Source: Roseobacter fucihabitans
Lineage (GTDB): Bacteria; Pseudomonadota; Alphaproteobacteria; Rhodobacterales; Rhodobacteraceae
Assembly: GCF_014337925.2 (NCBI RefSeq)
Contig: NZ_CP143423.1
Span: 650,501-714,500, forward strand
Length of the DNA stretch: 64,000 nucleotides
Direction: 5' to 3'
Shown: one piece after another, positions 48,749 to 58,988 of the stretch
How the letters are laid out: every line of letters begins with the position of its first letter
Numbering within the stretch: position 1 is the first letter of the stretch
Program-made: the position numbers and the translations under genes
The notes under the pieces: generated by a model
The model's database searches: none
Told to the model about the DNA's origin: nothing
What the model saw: only the letters and a program-made list of their open reading frames with translations

Positions 48749-49015
48749 ATGCGCGACATTTCGGGCATGGGGCGCGCGCCGTGCTGGCGGTCCGTTGCAG
48801 GCTGGGACATTCCGGTGCTTGTCGCGGAATGTGCCATGCTGTGGGTCCTTGACCTGCCGAGTCCTGCCAAAAGCGGTGACTGGGACGGGGCGGTCGATCT
48901 GCACTATCCTTGTACGGACGCGGCCCTGGCGCATGTGCCGCGCCGCATTGGCGTGATCGGGTATTTGTTTGGGGCTATGGTTGCGGATGAAATCGGCGCT
49001 ACGCGAAGTGGCTGA
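48749..49015 (+). CDS. small hypothetical ORF
   Basis: 88 residues filling the gap between the isomerase gene and the convergent aldolase gene, with a 17-base overlap of the latter. It contains VAECAMLWVLDLPSP and RRIGVIGYLFGAMVADE stretches. No ribosome site is visible and I do not recognise a family. May be spurious. Confidence 0.3.
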   Translation: MRDISGMGRAPCWRSVAGWDIPVLVAECAMLWVLDLPSPAKSGDWDGAVDLHYPCTDAALAHVPRRIGVIGYLFGAMVADEIGATRSG

Positions 49016-50039
49016 GGAATAGATCAATCTGATCGGTCGTGATCGACCAATCACAAACGAGCCGCGCCGCGAGGAGCGCATCCGGCGCGCCGCTTTCAAG
49101 CCCCGGTTCCCACATGTTATACGCCGCACCCGCGTCGTGCAGGCGCTGATGAATGTGGCGGGGGAACCGGGTAAACACCATATTCGCTTGGGGTTCATGC
49201 AGGAATTCGGCCCCCGCAGCGCGCAGGCCCGCAACCAGATAGGCGGCGTTCTCATTGGCGCTCTTGGCGGCCTCAAGCCACGCGCCTCCCGCCAGATATC
49301 CCGCCATCTGCGCCGATAAAAACCGATGCTTGGAAAACAGATGCGCTCCGCGCTTGCGGCGTAATTCGAACTCCCTGGCCTTGGCGGGGTCAAAGAAAAC
49401 CACCGCTTCCACGCCCAGACAGCCGTTCTTCGTACCGCCAAAGCTCACCACATCGACACCCGCTTTCCAGGTCATTTCGGCGGGTGTGCACCCCAAAGCG
49501 ACCAGCGCATTGGCAAAACGCGCCCCGTCCAGATGCACGGGCAGATCATAGGACTTGGCCACGGCGCAAAGCGCGTTCAACTCCTCCACGGTGTAAACAC
49601 TGCCGCGCTCTGTCACCTGTGTGATCGATACCGGTCCGCGCTCGCCGCCATGCACACCGCGCACCCCTTCGGTCTCGATCCGCGCGTGCAGACCCTCGGG
49701 CGTCATCTTGTCGGGGGTGTCGACAAGGCACAGTTTCGCGCCGCCTGAATAAAACTCCGGCGCGTTACATTCATCCTCCTGGATATGGGCGACCTGGCTG
49801 CAAAACACCATCTGCCAGGGTTGGGCATAACAGGCGAGTGCCAGCGCATTCGCCGCCGTCCCCGTGGCCACCAGATAGACCACCGCCTCCGGGGCCTCGA
49901 AAATCGCGCGGATTGCGGCGCGGACCTCCTCCATGATGGGATCGGCCCCATAGGGCAGGGCAAAGCCCGTATTGGCTGCATTAACGCGCGCCATGACTGA
50001 GGGCAGGGCGGGCCCGGCATTGTCGGAGGAAAAATACAT
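48999..50039 (-). CDS. ltaE: low-specificity L-threonine aldolase
   Basis: PLP-dependent cleavage of threonine/allo-threonine to glycine and acetaldehyde; beta-eliminating lyase fold. 346 residues, fold type I. VYLVATGTAANALAL near residue 50 binds the phosphate, LPVHLDGARFANALVALG holds the Asp near 165, and the PLP lysine is in VVSFGGTKNGCLGVEA near 195. The ATG overlaps the stop of the YcgN-family gene by one base (TGATG), so the cluster ribF-ycgN-ltaE is one operon. Confidence 0.92.
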   Translation of the reverse strand: MYFSSDNAGPALPSVMARVNAANTGFALPYGADPIMEEVRAAIRAIFEAPEAVVYLVATGTAANALALACYAQPWQMVFCSQVAHIQEDECNAPEFYSGGAKLCLVDTPDKMTPEGLHARIETEGVRGVHGGERGPVSITQVTERGSVYTVEELNALCAVAKSYDLPVHLDGARFANALVALGCTPAEMTWKAGVDVVSFGGTKNGCLGVEAVVFFDPAKAREFELRRKRGAHLFSKHRFLSAQMAGYLAGGAWLEAAKSANENAAYLVAGLRAAGAEFLHEPQANMVFTRFPRHIHQRLHDAGAAYNMWEPGLESGAPDALLAARLVCDWSITTDQIDLFLSHFA

Positions 50040-50509
50040 CAGATCGGCTCCTCGATGATATGCTCTTCCCACTCATCCTCGGGAATGTCGAATTCGCTGA
50101 GCGTCCAGCCTTGTACCGACACGCCGGCATCATGCACGGATTGCGCCGTGCCGGTGATCAGCGGATGCCAATCGGGCAGGGGTTTGCCCTGCCAGAGCAA
50201 ACGGTAAGCGCAGGTCATGGGCATCCAATAGGCGTGGGTATCCAGATTATCCGGTTTCAGCACAATGCAATCGGGCACGAACTGGTGGCGGTTGTCATAA
50301 TGGGCACAGCGGCAATTGGAATCGTCCAGCAACCGGCACGCGATCCGGGTCAGGGCGACGTCGCCGCTGTCCTCATCTTCCAGCTTGTTCAGACAACATT
50401 TGCCGCAGCCATCACAAAGCGATTCCCACTCCTTTTGGCTCATTTTGGCCAGCGGTTTACGCTCCCAGAACCGGTCTTTCAGGCCCTTGCGGTCAATCGG
50501 ATCGCTCAC
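50039..50509 (-). CDS. YcgN family cysteine-cluster protein
   Basis: A 156-residue conserved protein of the UPF0260/YcgN type with an N-terminal CxxCxxCC cluster (CDGCGKCCLNKLED) and later cysteines in ACRLLDDSNCRCAHY, CIVLKP and MTCAYRLLW. These residues probably bind Zn or an Fe-S cluster. Function unknown. Start and stop overlap ribF (4 bases) and ltaE (1 base), so all three are translated from one message. Confidence 0.9.
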   Translation of the reverse strand: MSDPIDRKGLKDRFWERKPLAKMSQKEWESLCDGCGKCCLNKLEDEDSGDVALTRIACRLLDDSNCRCAHYDNRHQFVPDCIVLKPDNLDTHAYWMPMTCAYRLLWQGKPLPDWHPLITGTAQSVHDAGVSVQGWTLSEFDIPEDEWEEHIIEEPI

Positions 50510-51438
50510 AGCGCGCTCAATATGGCGCGTGCCTCGGCGCTGTCGGCATCCATTTGCTTGATCAGCGCGTCCAATCCGTCGAACTTTGCCTCCGGACGCA
50601 GATGTTCAACCAGTGCAACCGAGAGGGGCGTACCATAAAGGTCGCCCTGAAAGTCAAAGATGAAACTCTCCAGATTGGGCCGGTTCTCGCCAAACATCGG
50701 CCGTACGCCCATGGAGGCGACACCCTGATAACTGCCCTCGTGCGGCCCTTCCAGCACATCCACCAGCACCGCATACACCCCAAAGGCGGGCGGGTGCAGC
50801 CCGTCGATGGACATATTCGCCGTCGGGTATCCCAACTCGCGCCCGCGTTGTTCGCCGCCGATCACCGGTCCTTCGATACGGTGCCAATGCCCCAGCATGG
50901 AGGCGGCCAGTCGCGGATTGCCCTCGCTCAGAGCCGTGCGGATCGCGGTGGAGGAGATGGTTTTATCGGATTGCGCGATCAATTCGGCGATTGTCACGCA
51001 GAAGCCCATCTCCTTGCCAAACGCGCGCAGGTGTTGCGCTGTGCCTGCGCGCCCTTTGCCAAAACAGAAATCCGCCCCCACGATCACATGTTTCAACCCG
51101 AAACCATCGGCAATGACTTTGAGGGCGAAGTCTTCGGGGGTGAGCGCGGCCAAGGCGGCATTGAAGTTGAGTTCGTACAGCTGGTCCACGCCCAGCTTTT
51201 CCAACCGGCTGGCCCGCGCTTCGCGGCTCATCAGGCGGAACGGCGATGCGTCGGGGGCGAAATAATCGCGCGGATGGGGCTCAAATGTGACGACACCCAG
51301 CGGTGCTGCGGGTTCGGCGCGCCGGGCAAGATCAATCACCGATTGATGGCCCAGGTGCACACCATCAAAATTGCCGATCGCGGCACTGGCCCCCCGAGTG
51401 TCGGGGTCAACAAACTGATAGTCGCGGATGATCCTCAT
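50506..51438 (-). CDS. ribF: bifunctional riboflavin kinase/FAD synthetase
   Basis: Converts riboflavin to FMN and FAD. 310 residues. N-terminal FAD synthetase: AAIGNFDGVHLGHQSVID (about 19-36) with the nucleotidyltransferase HxGH-like motif, and FCFGKGRAGT near 125. C-terminal riboflavin kinase: RELGYPTANM near 202, GVYAVLVDV, and ESFIFDFQGDLYG. It begins the operon with the YcgN-family and aldolase genes. Confidence 0.95.
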   Translation of the reverse strand: MRIIRDYQFVDPDTRGASAAIGNFDGVHLGHQSVIDLARRAEPAAPLGVVTFEPHPRDYFAPDASPFRLMSREARASRLEKLGVDQLYELNFNAALAALTPEDFALKVIADGFGLKHVIVGADFCFGKGRAGTAQHLRAFGKEMGFCVTIAELIAQSDKTISSTAIRTALSEGNPRLAASMLGHWHRIEGPVIGGEQRGRELGYPTANMSIDGLHPPAFGVYAVLVDVLEGPHEGSYQGVASMGVRPMFGENRPNLESFIFDFQGDLYGTPLSVALVEHLRPEAKFDGLDALIKQMDADSAEARAILSAL

Positions 51439-51516
51439 GGCCCCTGCGTACCCGTCGCGCGCCAGACACGCAAGCGAGCGGGCGCGCGATTATTGCGCAA
51501 CAGCCCTGCGCATGGA

Positions 51517-51960
51517 TCAGTCGAATTTGCGCGACGGCGCCATGACCGTAGCTTCACCGATCAGCACTTTTTTACCGTCCACGGCGCAGTGGCATTCCAG
51601 CTTCACGCGCCGCTTGGCCATTTCGATGTCGATGACCTTGACCTCGGCGTGGACCAGATCCCCCGGACGCACGGGTGCGAGGAATTTCAACGATTGGCCC
51701 ATATAGACGGTGCCATGGCCGGGGAGCTGCTCGCCGATCACCGCGGAAATCAACCCAGCGGTCAGCATCCCGTGGGCAATTCGACCCTCAAAGATCGTGT
51801 CGCGCGCATAATCATCATCCAAATGGACTGGGTTCCGGTCGGTGGATATTTGGGCAAACATCTCGATGTCAGCGTCCGTCACAACCTTTTGCAGGGAGCG
51901 CGACATGCCCATTTCGATGTCTTCGATGCAGATGGTGCCACGGGGCAGATTGTCCAACAT
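51517..51960 (-). CDS. MaoC-like hydratase/dehydratase
   Basis: A 147-residue single hot-dog-fold protein. The hydratase-2 motif is DRNPVHLDDDYARDT (about 44-58, with catalytic Asp and His) and GRIAHGMLTAGLISAVIGE near 63-81. Likely an (R)-specific enoyl-CoA hydratase, which could link beta-oxidation and PHB metabolism; the substrate is not shown by the sequence. GAAGGG precedes the ATG at 51960; the longer frame to 52038 is not used. Confidence 0.88.
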   Translation of the reverse strand: MLDNLPRGTICIEDIEMGMSRSLQKVVTDADIEMFAQISTDRNPVHLDDDYARDTIFEGRIAHGMLTAGLISAVIGEQLPGHGTVYMGQSLKFLAPVRPGDLVHAEVKVIDIEMAKRRVKLECHCAVDGKKVLIGEATVMAPSRKFD

Positions 51961-52050
51961 GATGACCCTTCTGGTAATTTTCTGACCATTACGACATGAG
52001 TGTTGAAACTTTATTACTTCGCAGATGCAGAAAAGCAAGAAGAAAATAGG

Positions 52051-52923
52051 TCAGCGCAGATACCCTATTGTGTAAGTTGGATTGGACATTTCCTTTTCTA
52101 AATAATCCTTTAGGGCGTTGGGATCGGGATCCTTTTGGGTTTTGGTCTCAGAGGCCGCCAGCCCCCCCGAAATAAACAGCGAATCGATGTCTTCTCCCAT
52201 CGCGCCCGCGATGTCGGTCAGCACACCATCACCGATGGCCAAAATCCGGCCGTCCGCAACATCCGTTCCCAATGCCGCCAGCCGGCGACGGGCCAGATCG
52301 TAGATCGGCGGGTGGGGTTTGCCGAAATAGAGGCTTTCGCCGCCCATCTCCGTGTAAAGCTGGGCCAAAGCCCCTGCACACCATTCACGTTGCTCGCCCC
52401 GGTCCACGATGATATCGGGATTGGCGCAGAGCAGCTTGAGCCCGCGCTGCTTGGCAACCAGAAACTCCGGGCGCATGACCGCCGGGTCCGCAAGCGGATC
52501 ATGCGGTCCCGTGCAGACAATACCGGTGGCTTCTTCCAGCGGGACGGTGCGCATTGTCACGGGGTTATCAACAACGCCGATCGGCTCGAAAAACCGCTCA
52601 TCACCCGGATAACCGATGTGCCAGACGGCCTCTCCCACCACGCCGCGAAACATTGCGGACCGGGCGCTGTCGCCGGATGTGGCGATGGTATCCCAGCTGT
52701 CATCGGGCACACCAAACGCCACCAATTGCTTTTCGACACCTGCGCGCGGGCGTGGTGAGTTCGTCACCAGCACGACTTTGCCCCCCGTTGCGCGATAGGC
52801 CTGCAATGCGCTGACGGCCTCCGGCAAGGCTGCGATCCCATTGTGAACGCATCCCCAGAGATCGACAAAGAGCGCATCATATTGGGTGGAAATATTGGAA
52901 AGTGATTTGATGATCTGGGTCAT
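52051..52923 (-). CDS. HAD superfamily hydrolase, TIGR01459 type
   Basis: A 290-residue class IIA HAD phosphatase related to NagD. The motif I nucleophile is in ALFVDLWGCVHNG near residue 20 (Asp followed by Trp rather than a second Asp, as in the TIGR01459 group). Motif II is VLVTNSPRPRA, and the motif III/IV region is ILAIGDGVLTDIAGAMGEDI near 230. Probably a sugar or nucleotide phosphatase. It stands alone, separated from the MaoC gene by 90 bases. Confidence 0.88.
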   Translation of the reverse strand: MTQIIKSLSNISTQYDALFVDLWGCVHNGIAALPEAVSALQAYRATGGKVVLVTNSPRPRAGVEKQLVAFGVPDDSWDTIATSGDSARSAMFRGVVGEAVWHIGYPGDERFFEPIGVVDNPVTMRTVPLEEATGIVCTGPHDPLADPAVMRPEFLVAKQRGLKLLCANPDIIVDRGEQREWCAGALAQLYTEMGGESLYFGKPHPPIYDLARRRLAALGTDVADGRILAIGDGVLTDIAGAMGEDIDSLFISGGLAASETKTQKDPDPNALKDYLEKEMSNPTYTIGYLR

Positions 52924-53477
52924 ATTTACCCCTCGTTTGTCAGAATATGGGTTGGCGCGAACCTTGTGTGGCAGGGTGGCGGCGTCAAGGGGGACAGATC
53001 ATGAAGGACGCAGTGCCGCAAGCCCGGCCTTTCAGGTCCTGCTGCACGCCCTCTTGTGAAGCGCAGTTGCGCAGGGTTGACCGCTCGCCATCATGGCAGT
53101 TCCCCGGATAAACCGCCGGGTCCTGTCTGCCGGGCGCAATGCCTCAACTGAACTGGCTCAAGGACTGCGTCAGTGTCGGTATGTCGTCATAGCCCCGTGC
53201 CGCCTGTCTTGCACCTGCTGTCGTTCTTCCGGGTGCGGACTACACATCGGCAGGATCCGGACCCGAATGGCTTTCAATACCTTCCGAAAGAAATGAATGC
53301 ATTTTCCGGCGCTGGCAGAGCCCGCATCCACGCCTGAGCGCGCGGATAGAGGGGATGACTCCAAATACCGACCCTAGCAGCCCGCCGCCAACCTTCCGGT
53401 TTGAATAGCCGGCACCCCCTTAGAGGCATGGTTAACCTACGTGAACCAAAGGGGCCTGGCGGTTGCAAACGGGTGGA
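52924..53477. other. gene-free stretch of 554 bases
   Basis: No ORF with coding character on either strand, although G+C stays high. I looked for RNase P, tmRNA, SRP and tRNA signatures and did not find them. It might hold a decayed gene or an unrecognised small RNA. Confidence 0.4.
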
Positions 53478-54398
53478 TTAAACTTTGAGGTTTGGAATGA
53501 TCTGCTTTTTGCGGCTCATAATTCCGGGCAACACCACTGTGTCACCGTCAACAGAAGCGCCAAAGCTCTTCTGAGCCACCGATTTCACAAAGTCATTCGG
53601 GACCAGCAGCGTGGCTTCCTCGTTCAAGATATCGACCACGAAGAGCAAGACCTGATCCGCGCCGTCCTCACTGGCAACACCCGGCATCGCGGCCATGAGC
53701 GCGTCCTTGCGCGCCAACACCTGCGCTGGTGAGGTGGTTTCCAGCACGGAGACGCGGAATTGTTTCCCGTCTACGGCGTATTCCTTGCTGTCCATGCGCA
53801 ATAATTCGGCTTCGGAAAATGCTGATACATCGGACTTTGCTGCAAACATTTCAGCGGCATACTCGGCGATGTTAATGTCGAGCGCCTGCGCCAGATCCCA
53901 CGCGATTGCCTTGTCCTCATTGGTGGTGGTTGGGCTGCGAAACTCCAGCGTGTCGCTGAGGATACAAGACAGCATCGCGCCCTGGATGTTCTGCGGCATC
54001 TGGGCGATGTCCTTGCCGATCATCTTCCACATCAAGGTCGCCGTGCAAGCCACTGGTTCTATACGAATATCAATAGGACCTTTGGTTTCCAATCCCCCGA
54101 CCAGTTTGTGGTGGTCAATGATGCCTTGAATGTCGGCGTCATTGATATTGTCGGGCAATTCGGCGGGGTTATTGGTGTCCACGATCACAACGGGCGTGTC
54201 CGCAACCAGCTCGGAGATGATTTCGGGCTTATCCAAAGACCACCGCTCCAGTACGAACAGAGCTTCTGTGTTAGGTTCACCCAAAATAACAGCTTTGGCT
54301 TCCACGCCTTTGATATTATTTAGATACCATGCCCAGATGATCGGCGATCCGGTGCTGTCGGTGTCGGGAGATTTGTGGCCAAAGACGAGCGTGGTCAT
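53478..54398 (-). CDS. ppaC: manganese-dependent inorganic pyrophosphatase (family II)
   Basis: Hydrolyses pyrophosphate. 306 residues. DHH family: VFGHKSPDTDSTGS (5-18) with His and two Asp ligands, VIVDTNNPAELPDN near 70 and the DHH motif GIIDHHKLVGG near 97. The C-terminal DHHA2 domain ends in MSRKKQIIPNL (SRKKQ, phosphate binding). Mn(II) or Co(II) enzyme; many Gram-negative bacteria use family I instead. Confidence 0.96.
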   Translation of the reverse strand: MTTLVFGHKSPDTDSTGSPIIWAWYLNNIKGVEAKAVILGEPNTEALFVLERWSLDKPEIISELVADTPVVIVDTNNPAELPDNINDADIQGIIDHHKLVGGLETKGPIDIRIEPVACTATLMWKMIGKDIAQMPQNIQGAMLSCILSDTLEFRSPTTTNEDKAIAWDLAQALDINIAEYAAEMFAAKSDVSAFSEAELLRMDSKEYAVDGKQFRVSVLETTSPAQVLARKDALMAAMPGVASEDGADQVLLFVVDILNEEATLLVPNDFVKSVAQKSFGASVDGDTVVLPGIMSRKKQIIPNLKV

Positions 54399-54487
54399 GC
54401 GAAGAATCCTATGATTGCAGATGTGAAATTTCGCGCCTTATAACATGGGCTGGGGTCTTGTCACCCCGAAGACGCTGCAACGCAGCA

Positions 54488-54841
54488 TCACGGGTTAATC
54501 TCCGCGCGTTTCTTTTTGCTGAGCCCTGCAACCACCATATCATAGGAGGCATGCAAGTGTTCTCGCAATTCAACATCCGACAGGCCGGGCTCGGCGTAAT
54601 GCTGTAACCATTTCAACCCGCGGGACGCCATATAGGGCGCGGGCCGTATCCCCGGCGTGTCCGGCAGAACCTCAAAGGCGAGGTCCGATGCTTTGAACGT
54701 GAAGGCATCGGCTCCGTCGTTCCAGCCGCAGATGGCAAAGACCTTGCCGCCGACCTTCCAGACGTCCGAATTTCCCCATTGCACGACATGGGTTGTGGCG
54801 GGCAGGATTGCGCAAAATACGTTGAATTCTTCGCGGGTCAT
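54488..54841 (-). CDS. MmcQ/YjbR family protein
   Basis: A 117-residue YjbR-type protein (CyaY-like fold): MTREEFNVFCAILPATTHVV, WKVGGKVFAICGWN and the YMASRGLKWLQHY motif. Members are called DNA-binding, but the function is not settled. The start is ATG 54841; a GTG at 54877 would add 12 residues. Confidence 0.88.
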   Translation of the reverse strand: MTREEFNVFCAILPATTHVVQWGNSDVWKVGGKVFAICGWNDGADAFTFKASDLAFEVLPDTPGIRPAPYMASRGLKWLQHYAEPGLSDVELREHLHASYDMVVAGLSKKKRAEINP

Positions 54842-55051
54842 GGGGGGATGTATAGGCTGTGGTGATTGTAACGTCACCCTAAACCTGCTCCTGTGCCGGG
54901 TGTCAGAGTAGCAGGATGTGGAGCCGTTCTGGCCATGCGCCGATATGCTAATCGCCGGCGCAAGGCGCTGAAATGGCGCGGGCCAGTTGAGTAAGCGGGA
55001 GGGGCAACAATTTCGAAACCGGTAAAAAATAGGGTCAGCCCGCCGAGGGAG

Positions 55052-55714
55052 ATGGACCTCTATCCTCCCATCAAACGGGTGCTGGAGGGTCAGGGGTATG
55101 AGGTAAAGGCCGAGGTTGGCGCGGCAGATGTCGTGGCCCTGCGTGGATCTGAGGATCCGGTGGTGGTGGAGTTGAAGCTATCCCCTTCGCTGGCGTTGTT
55201 TTATCAATGCATCGCGCGTTTGGCTGTGACGGATGCTGTTTACATGGGTTTCGTGCATCAACCCGGCAAGCGAGGGCAGAAGTCACGCAAGCAGGTGATT
55301 TCAATGGCGCGCAGGTTGGGGTTGGGGGTGATGACGGTGCGCTTCTCGGATGGGTTTGTAGAGGTGCATTGCGATCCGGGGCCTTACACGCCGCGCAAAT
55401 CGCTCAAGCGTAAAGCCGCGATGATTCGCGAGTTTGCGCGCCGCACGGGCGATCCCAATGCCGGGGGGCAGACGCGTTTGGGGTTGGTCACGTCCTATCG
55501 TCAGGACGCTTTGCGATGTGCGGCGCATCTGGCCGAGAACGGCGAGAGCCGGGGGGCGCAGGTTGCCAGGGCAGCCGGGGTGCCGACAGCCACGCGTTTG
55601 ATGCGCGACAATCATTATGGCTGGTTTGAGCGTGTGTCCAAGGGGGTTTATGCCCTGACGGATGAAGGACGTGCGGGGCTGGTGCATTGGGCATATAGCT
55701 GGGAGGACCCTTAA
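55052..55714 (+). CDS. DUF2161 family PD-(D/E)XK-type protein
   Basis: A 220-residue conserved alphaproteobacterial protein. The N-terminal half looks like a restriction-nuclease-like fold: Asp in GAADVVALRG (about 23-32) and the ExK of VVVELKLSP (about 37-45) form the D...ExK catalytic set. The C-terminal half has winged-helix character (GAQVARAAGVPTATRLMRDN, RVSKGVYALTDEG). DUF2161 members are annotated as putative phosphodiesterases; no partner genes suggest a restriction system here. Confidence 0.83.
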   Translation: MDLYPPIKRVLEGQGYEVKAEVGAADVVALRGSEDPVVVELKLSPSLALFYQCIARLAVTDAVYMGFVHQPGKRGQKSRKQVISMARRLGLGVMTVRFSDGFVEVHCDPGPYTPRKSLKRKAAMIREFARRTGDPNAGGQTRLGLVTSYRQDALRCAAHLAENGESRGAQVARAAGVPTATRLMRDNHYGWFERVSKGVYALTDEGRAGLVHWAYSWEDP

Positions 55715-55769
55715 GCGGGCTGGTGATTTTACAAGGTGTGAGTGTGATAAATTTTTCACGATCGGGCTG

Positions 55770-55798
55770 TTGACACCTTGTCGGGTGATGCCTAGCTA
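55770..55798 (+). promoter_or_regulatory. housekeeping sigma promoter of groESL
   Basis: TTGACA at 55770-55775 and TAGCTA at 55793-55798 are 17 bases apart. The CIRCE operator starts 8 bases after the -10 box, covering the transcription start region. Confidence 0.8.
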
Positions 55799-55805
55799 TG
55801 CGCCG

Positions 55806-55832
55806 TTAGCACTCGATAGGCATGAGTGATAA
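55806..55832 (+). promoter_or_regulatory. CIRCE element (HrcA operator)
   Basis: TTAGCACTC, nine bases, then GAGTGATAA: the CIRCE inverted repeat with one mismatch in the right arm (the consensus right arm ends GCTAA). It predicts HrcA repression of groESL, relieved by heat. Confidence 0.93.
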
Positions 55833-55901
55833 CGGTTCGGGTGTGAAAGACTTGACCCCGGATCAATTGGGAGAAACTTTGAGCCTTAAGGAGCTGCAAA
55901 G

Positions 55902-56189
55902 ATGGCATTGAAACCGCTTCATGACCGCGTGCTGGTACGCCGCACGGAAAGCGAAGAGAAAACATCCGGTGGATTGATCATCCCCGATAGCGCAAAAGAA
56001 AAGCCCTCCGAGGGTGAAGTTGTCGCTTGCGGCGAAGGTGCGCGCAAGGACAGTGGTGAGCTGATCGAGATGGCCGTCAAGACGGGCGACAAGATCCTGT
56101 TCGGCAAATGGTCCGGTACAGAAGTCACGCTGGATGGCGAAGAACTGCTGATGATGAAGGAAAGCGATATCATGGGGATCATCGAGTAA
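55902..56189 (+). CDS. groES: co-chaperonin GroES
   Basis: 95 residues, heptameric lid of the chaperonin. N-terminal FKPLHDR-type start ([14 protein letters not shown]), the mobile loop [20 protein letters not shown] and C-terminal [19 protein letters not shown] are typical. AAGGAG precedes the ATG. Under CIRCE control and cotranscribed with groEL. Confidence 0.98.
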   Translation: MALKPLHDRVLVRRTESEEKTSGGLIIPDSAKEKPSEGEVVACGEGARKDSGELIEMAVKTGDKILFGKWSGTEVTLDGEELLMMKESDIMGIIE

Positions 56190-56208
56190 GCCACCGGGCC
56201 GGCTCGAT

Positions 56209-56233
56209 GGTGGCCTAAAAGCCCACCCTACGA
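56209..56233. repeat. REP-like palindromic repeat, copy 2
   Basis: GGTGGCCTAAAAGCCCACC followed by CTACGA, inside the groES-groEL gap. It matches the copy at 9721 in 18 of 19 core bases. In this place it could form an mRNA hairpin between the two chaperonin cistrons. Confidence 0.55.
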
Positions 56234-56254
56234 CATATCGCTGAACTTAACTGA

Positions 56255-57922
<1,668 letters not shown>

Positions 57923-57945
57923 ATCAGCTGACTTGCTACAGGATT

Positions 57946-57972
57946 GGGCTCGCCTTCCGGCGGGCCCTTTTT
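57946..57972 (+). terminator. groESL terminator
   Basis: A nine-base-pair stem (GGGCTCGCC with GGCGGGCCC, one G-T pair), a TTCC loop and five T, 24 bases after the groEL stop. Confidence 0.93.
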
Positions 57973-58138
57973 CGTTTGGGGGCGGGGCGTGTCGTAACCA
58001 AAAGATCGCTCCTCCCGCAAAACGGCGTTGGCTGTCCTGCCGCGCGCGGTGTGTGATCGTGCACAAGGGGCTGTTAACAGTGTCTTTAGCAGGCGGTGCT
58101 AGCCTGCGCGGGTCAACCACTCCAAGGATCGCGCCTCC

Positions 58139-58873
58139 ATGAACCGCACTGTTTCAATAGATGAAGCCGACACACCTCTTGCGCTGAGCAATACCTCGCC
58201 TGATTCCAAGGAAATCGAGGATTTCATCTATTTGATCAGCCATGATGTACGCAACTCCGTGCGTGCCTTGATCGAATTGCCGCAATGGATTGTCGAAGAC
58301 CTTGAACAGGCGGGTGTGAAGATTGACGGGCCGGTTGCCGAAAGTATCGACCTTATGAATCGACATACAGGCCGGTTGGATCGGATGCTTGTGGATCTTC
58401 TGACCTTTTCACGCATTGGACGGATGCAGAAAATTGAAACCGTTGATGTCGGTGCGGCGCTGGACGACGTACTCGAAGATGCGCGCATCCCCCCCGGTTT
58501 TCAGGTTTCACGGGAGTTGGAGTGCACCGAAGTAAGGATGGGAGAGCGGGATTTTCTCACGCTGTTGACGTCATTGATTTCTAACGCAGTTAAGCACAAT
58601 GAAGCTGCGACAGGCAGGATTATTATATCCTGCCGTCGCGATGGCGCGCATGTGTTGGTTTCTGTTAGCGACGATGGGCCGGGCATTCCGCATGCCTATC
58701 GTGACCGTGTTTTTGGGGTCATGACCACGTTGAAGCCGCGCGACGAGGTGGAGGGCAGCGGAATGGGACTGGCGATTGTCCGCAAAATTGCGAAAATCTA
58801 CCATGGTGACGCAAAAGTTATCGAAAACGGAAACGGTACGGGAATAACTCTGGAAGTCAAATTGGAGGCCTGA
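58139..58873 (+). CDS. short soluble histidine kinase
   Basis: A 244-residue kinase with only the transmitter. The H-box is IYLISHDVRNSVRALIELPQ (His near residue 39) and the HATPase_c part has N-box LISNAVKHNEA, G1 SVSDDGPGIP and G2 GSGMGLAIVRKI. There is no membrane segment, PAS or GAF domain, and no response regulator gene beside it. The input must come from another protein or the short N-terminus. The H-box wording is like that of bacteriophytochrome-type kinases. Confidence 0.88.
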   Translation: MNRTVSIDEADTPLALSNTSPDSKEIEDFIYLISHDVRNSVRALIELPQWIVEDLEQAGVKIDGPVAESIDLMNRHTGRLDRMLVDLLTFSRIGRMQKIETVDVGAALDDVLEDARIPPGFQVSRELECTEVRMGERDFLTLLTSLISNAVKHNEAATGRIIISCRRDGAHVLVSVSDDGPGIPHAYRDRVFGVMTTLKPRDEVEGSGMGLAIVRKIAKIYHGDAKVIENGNGTGITLEVKLEA

Positions 58874-58988
58874 TTCACCGGTTTTGAATGCGAGTTGTGG
58901 CATGAAGTGGCCCCGTTTTGGCTTTTGGCTGTATCGCAGCCCGAAACAGCTTCTTGGCCTGTCACAATAGAACCGATAAGCCACAATC

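Noticed and set aside
48329-49441. 370-codon minus-strand open frame across the isomerase and aldolase genes
   Set aside because: It runs antisense to the isomerase and out of frame with ltaE; both real genes have clear motifs.
54957-55051. Extra short gene before the DUF2161 gene
   Set aside because: No start with a ribosome site and no coding pattern; treated as leader DNA.
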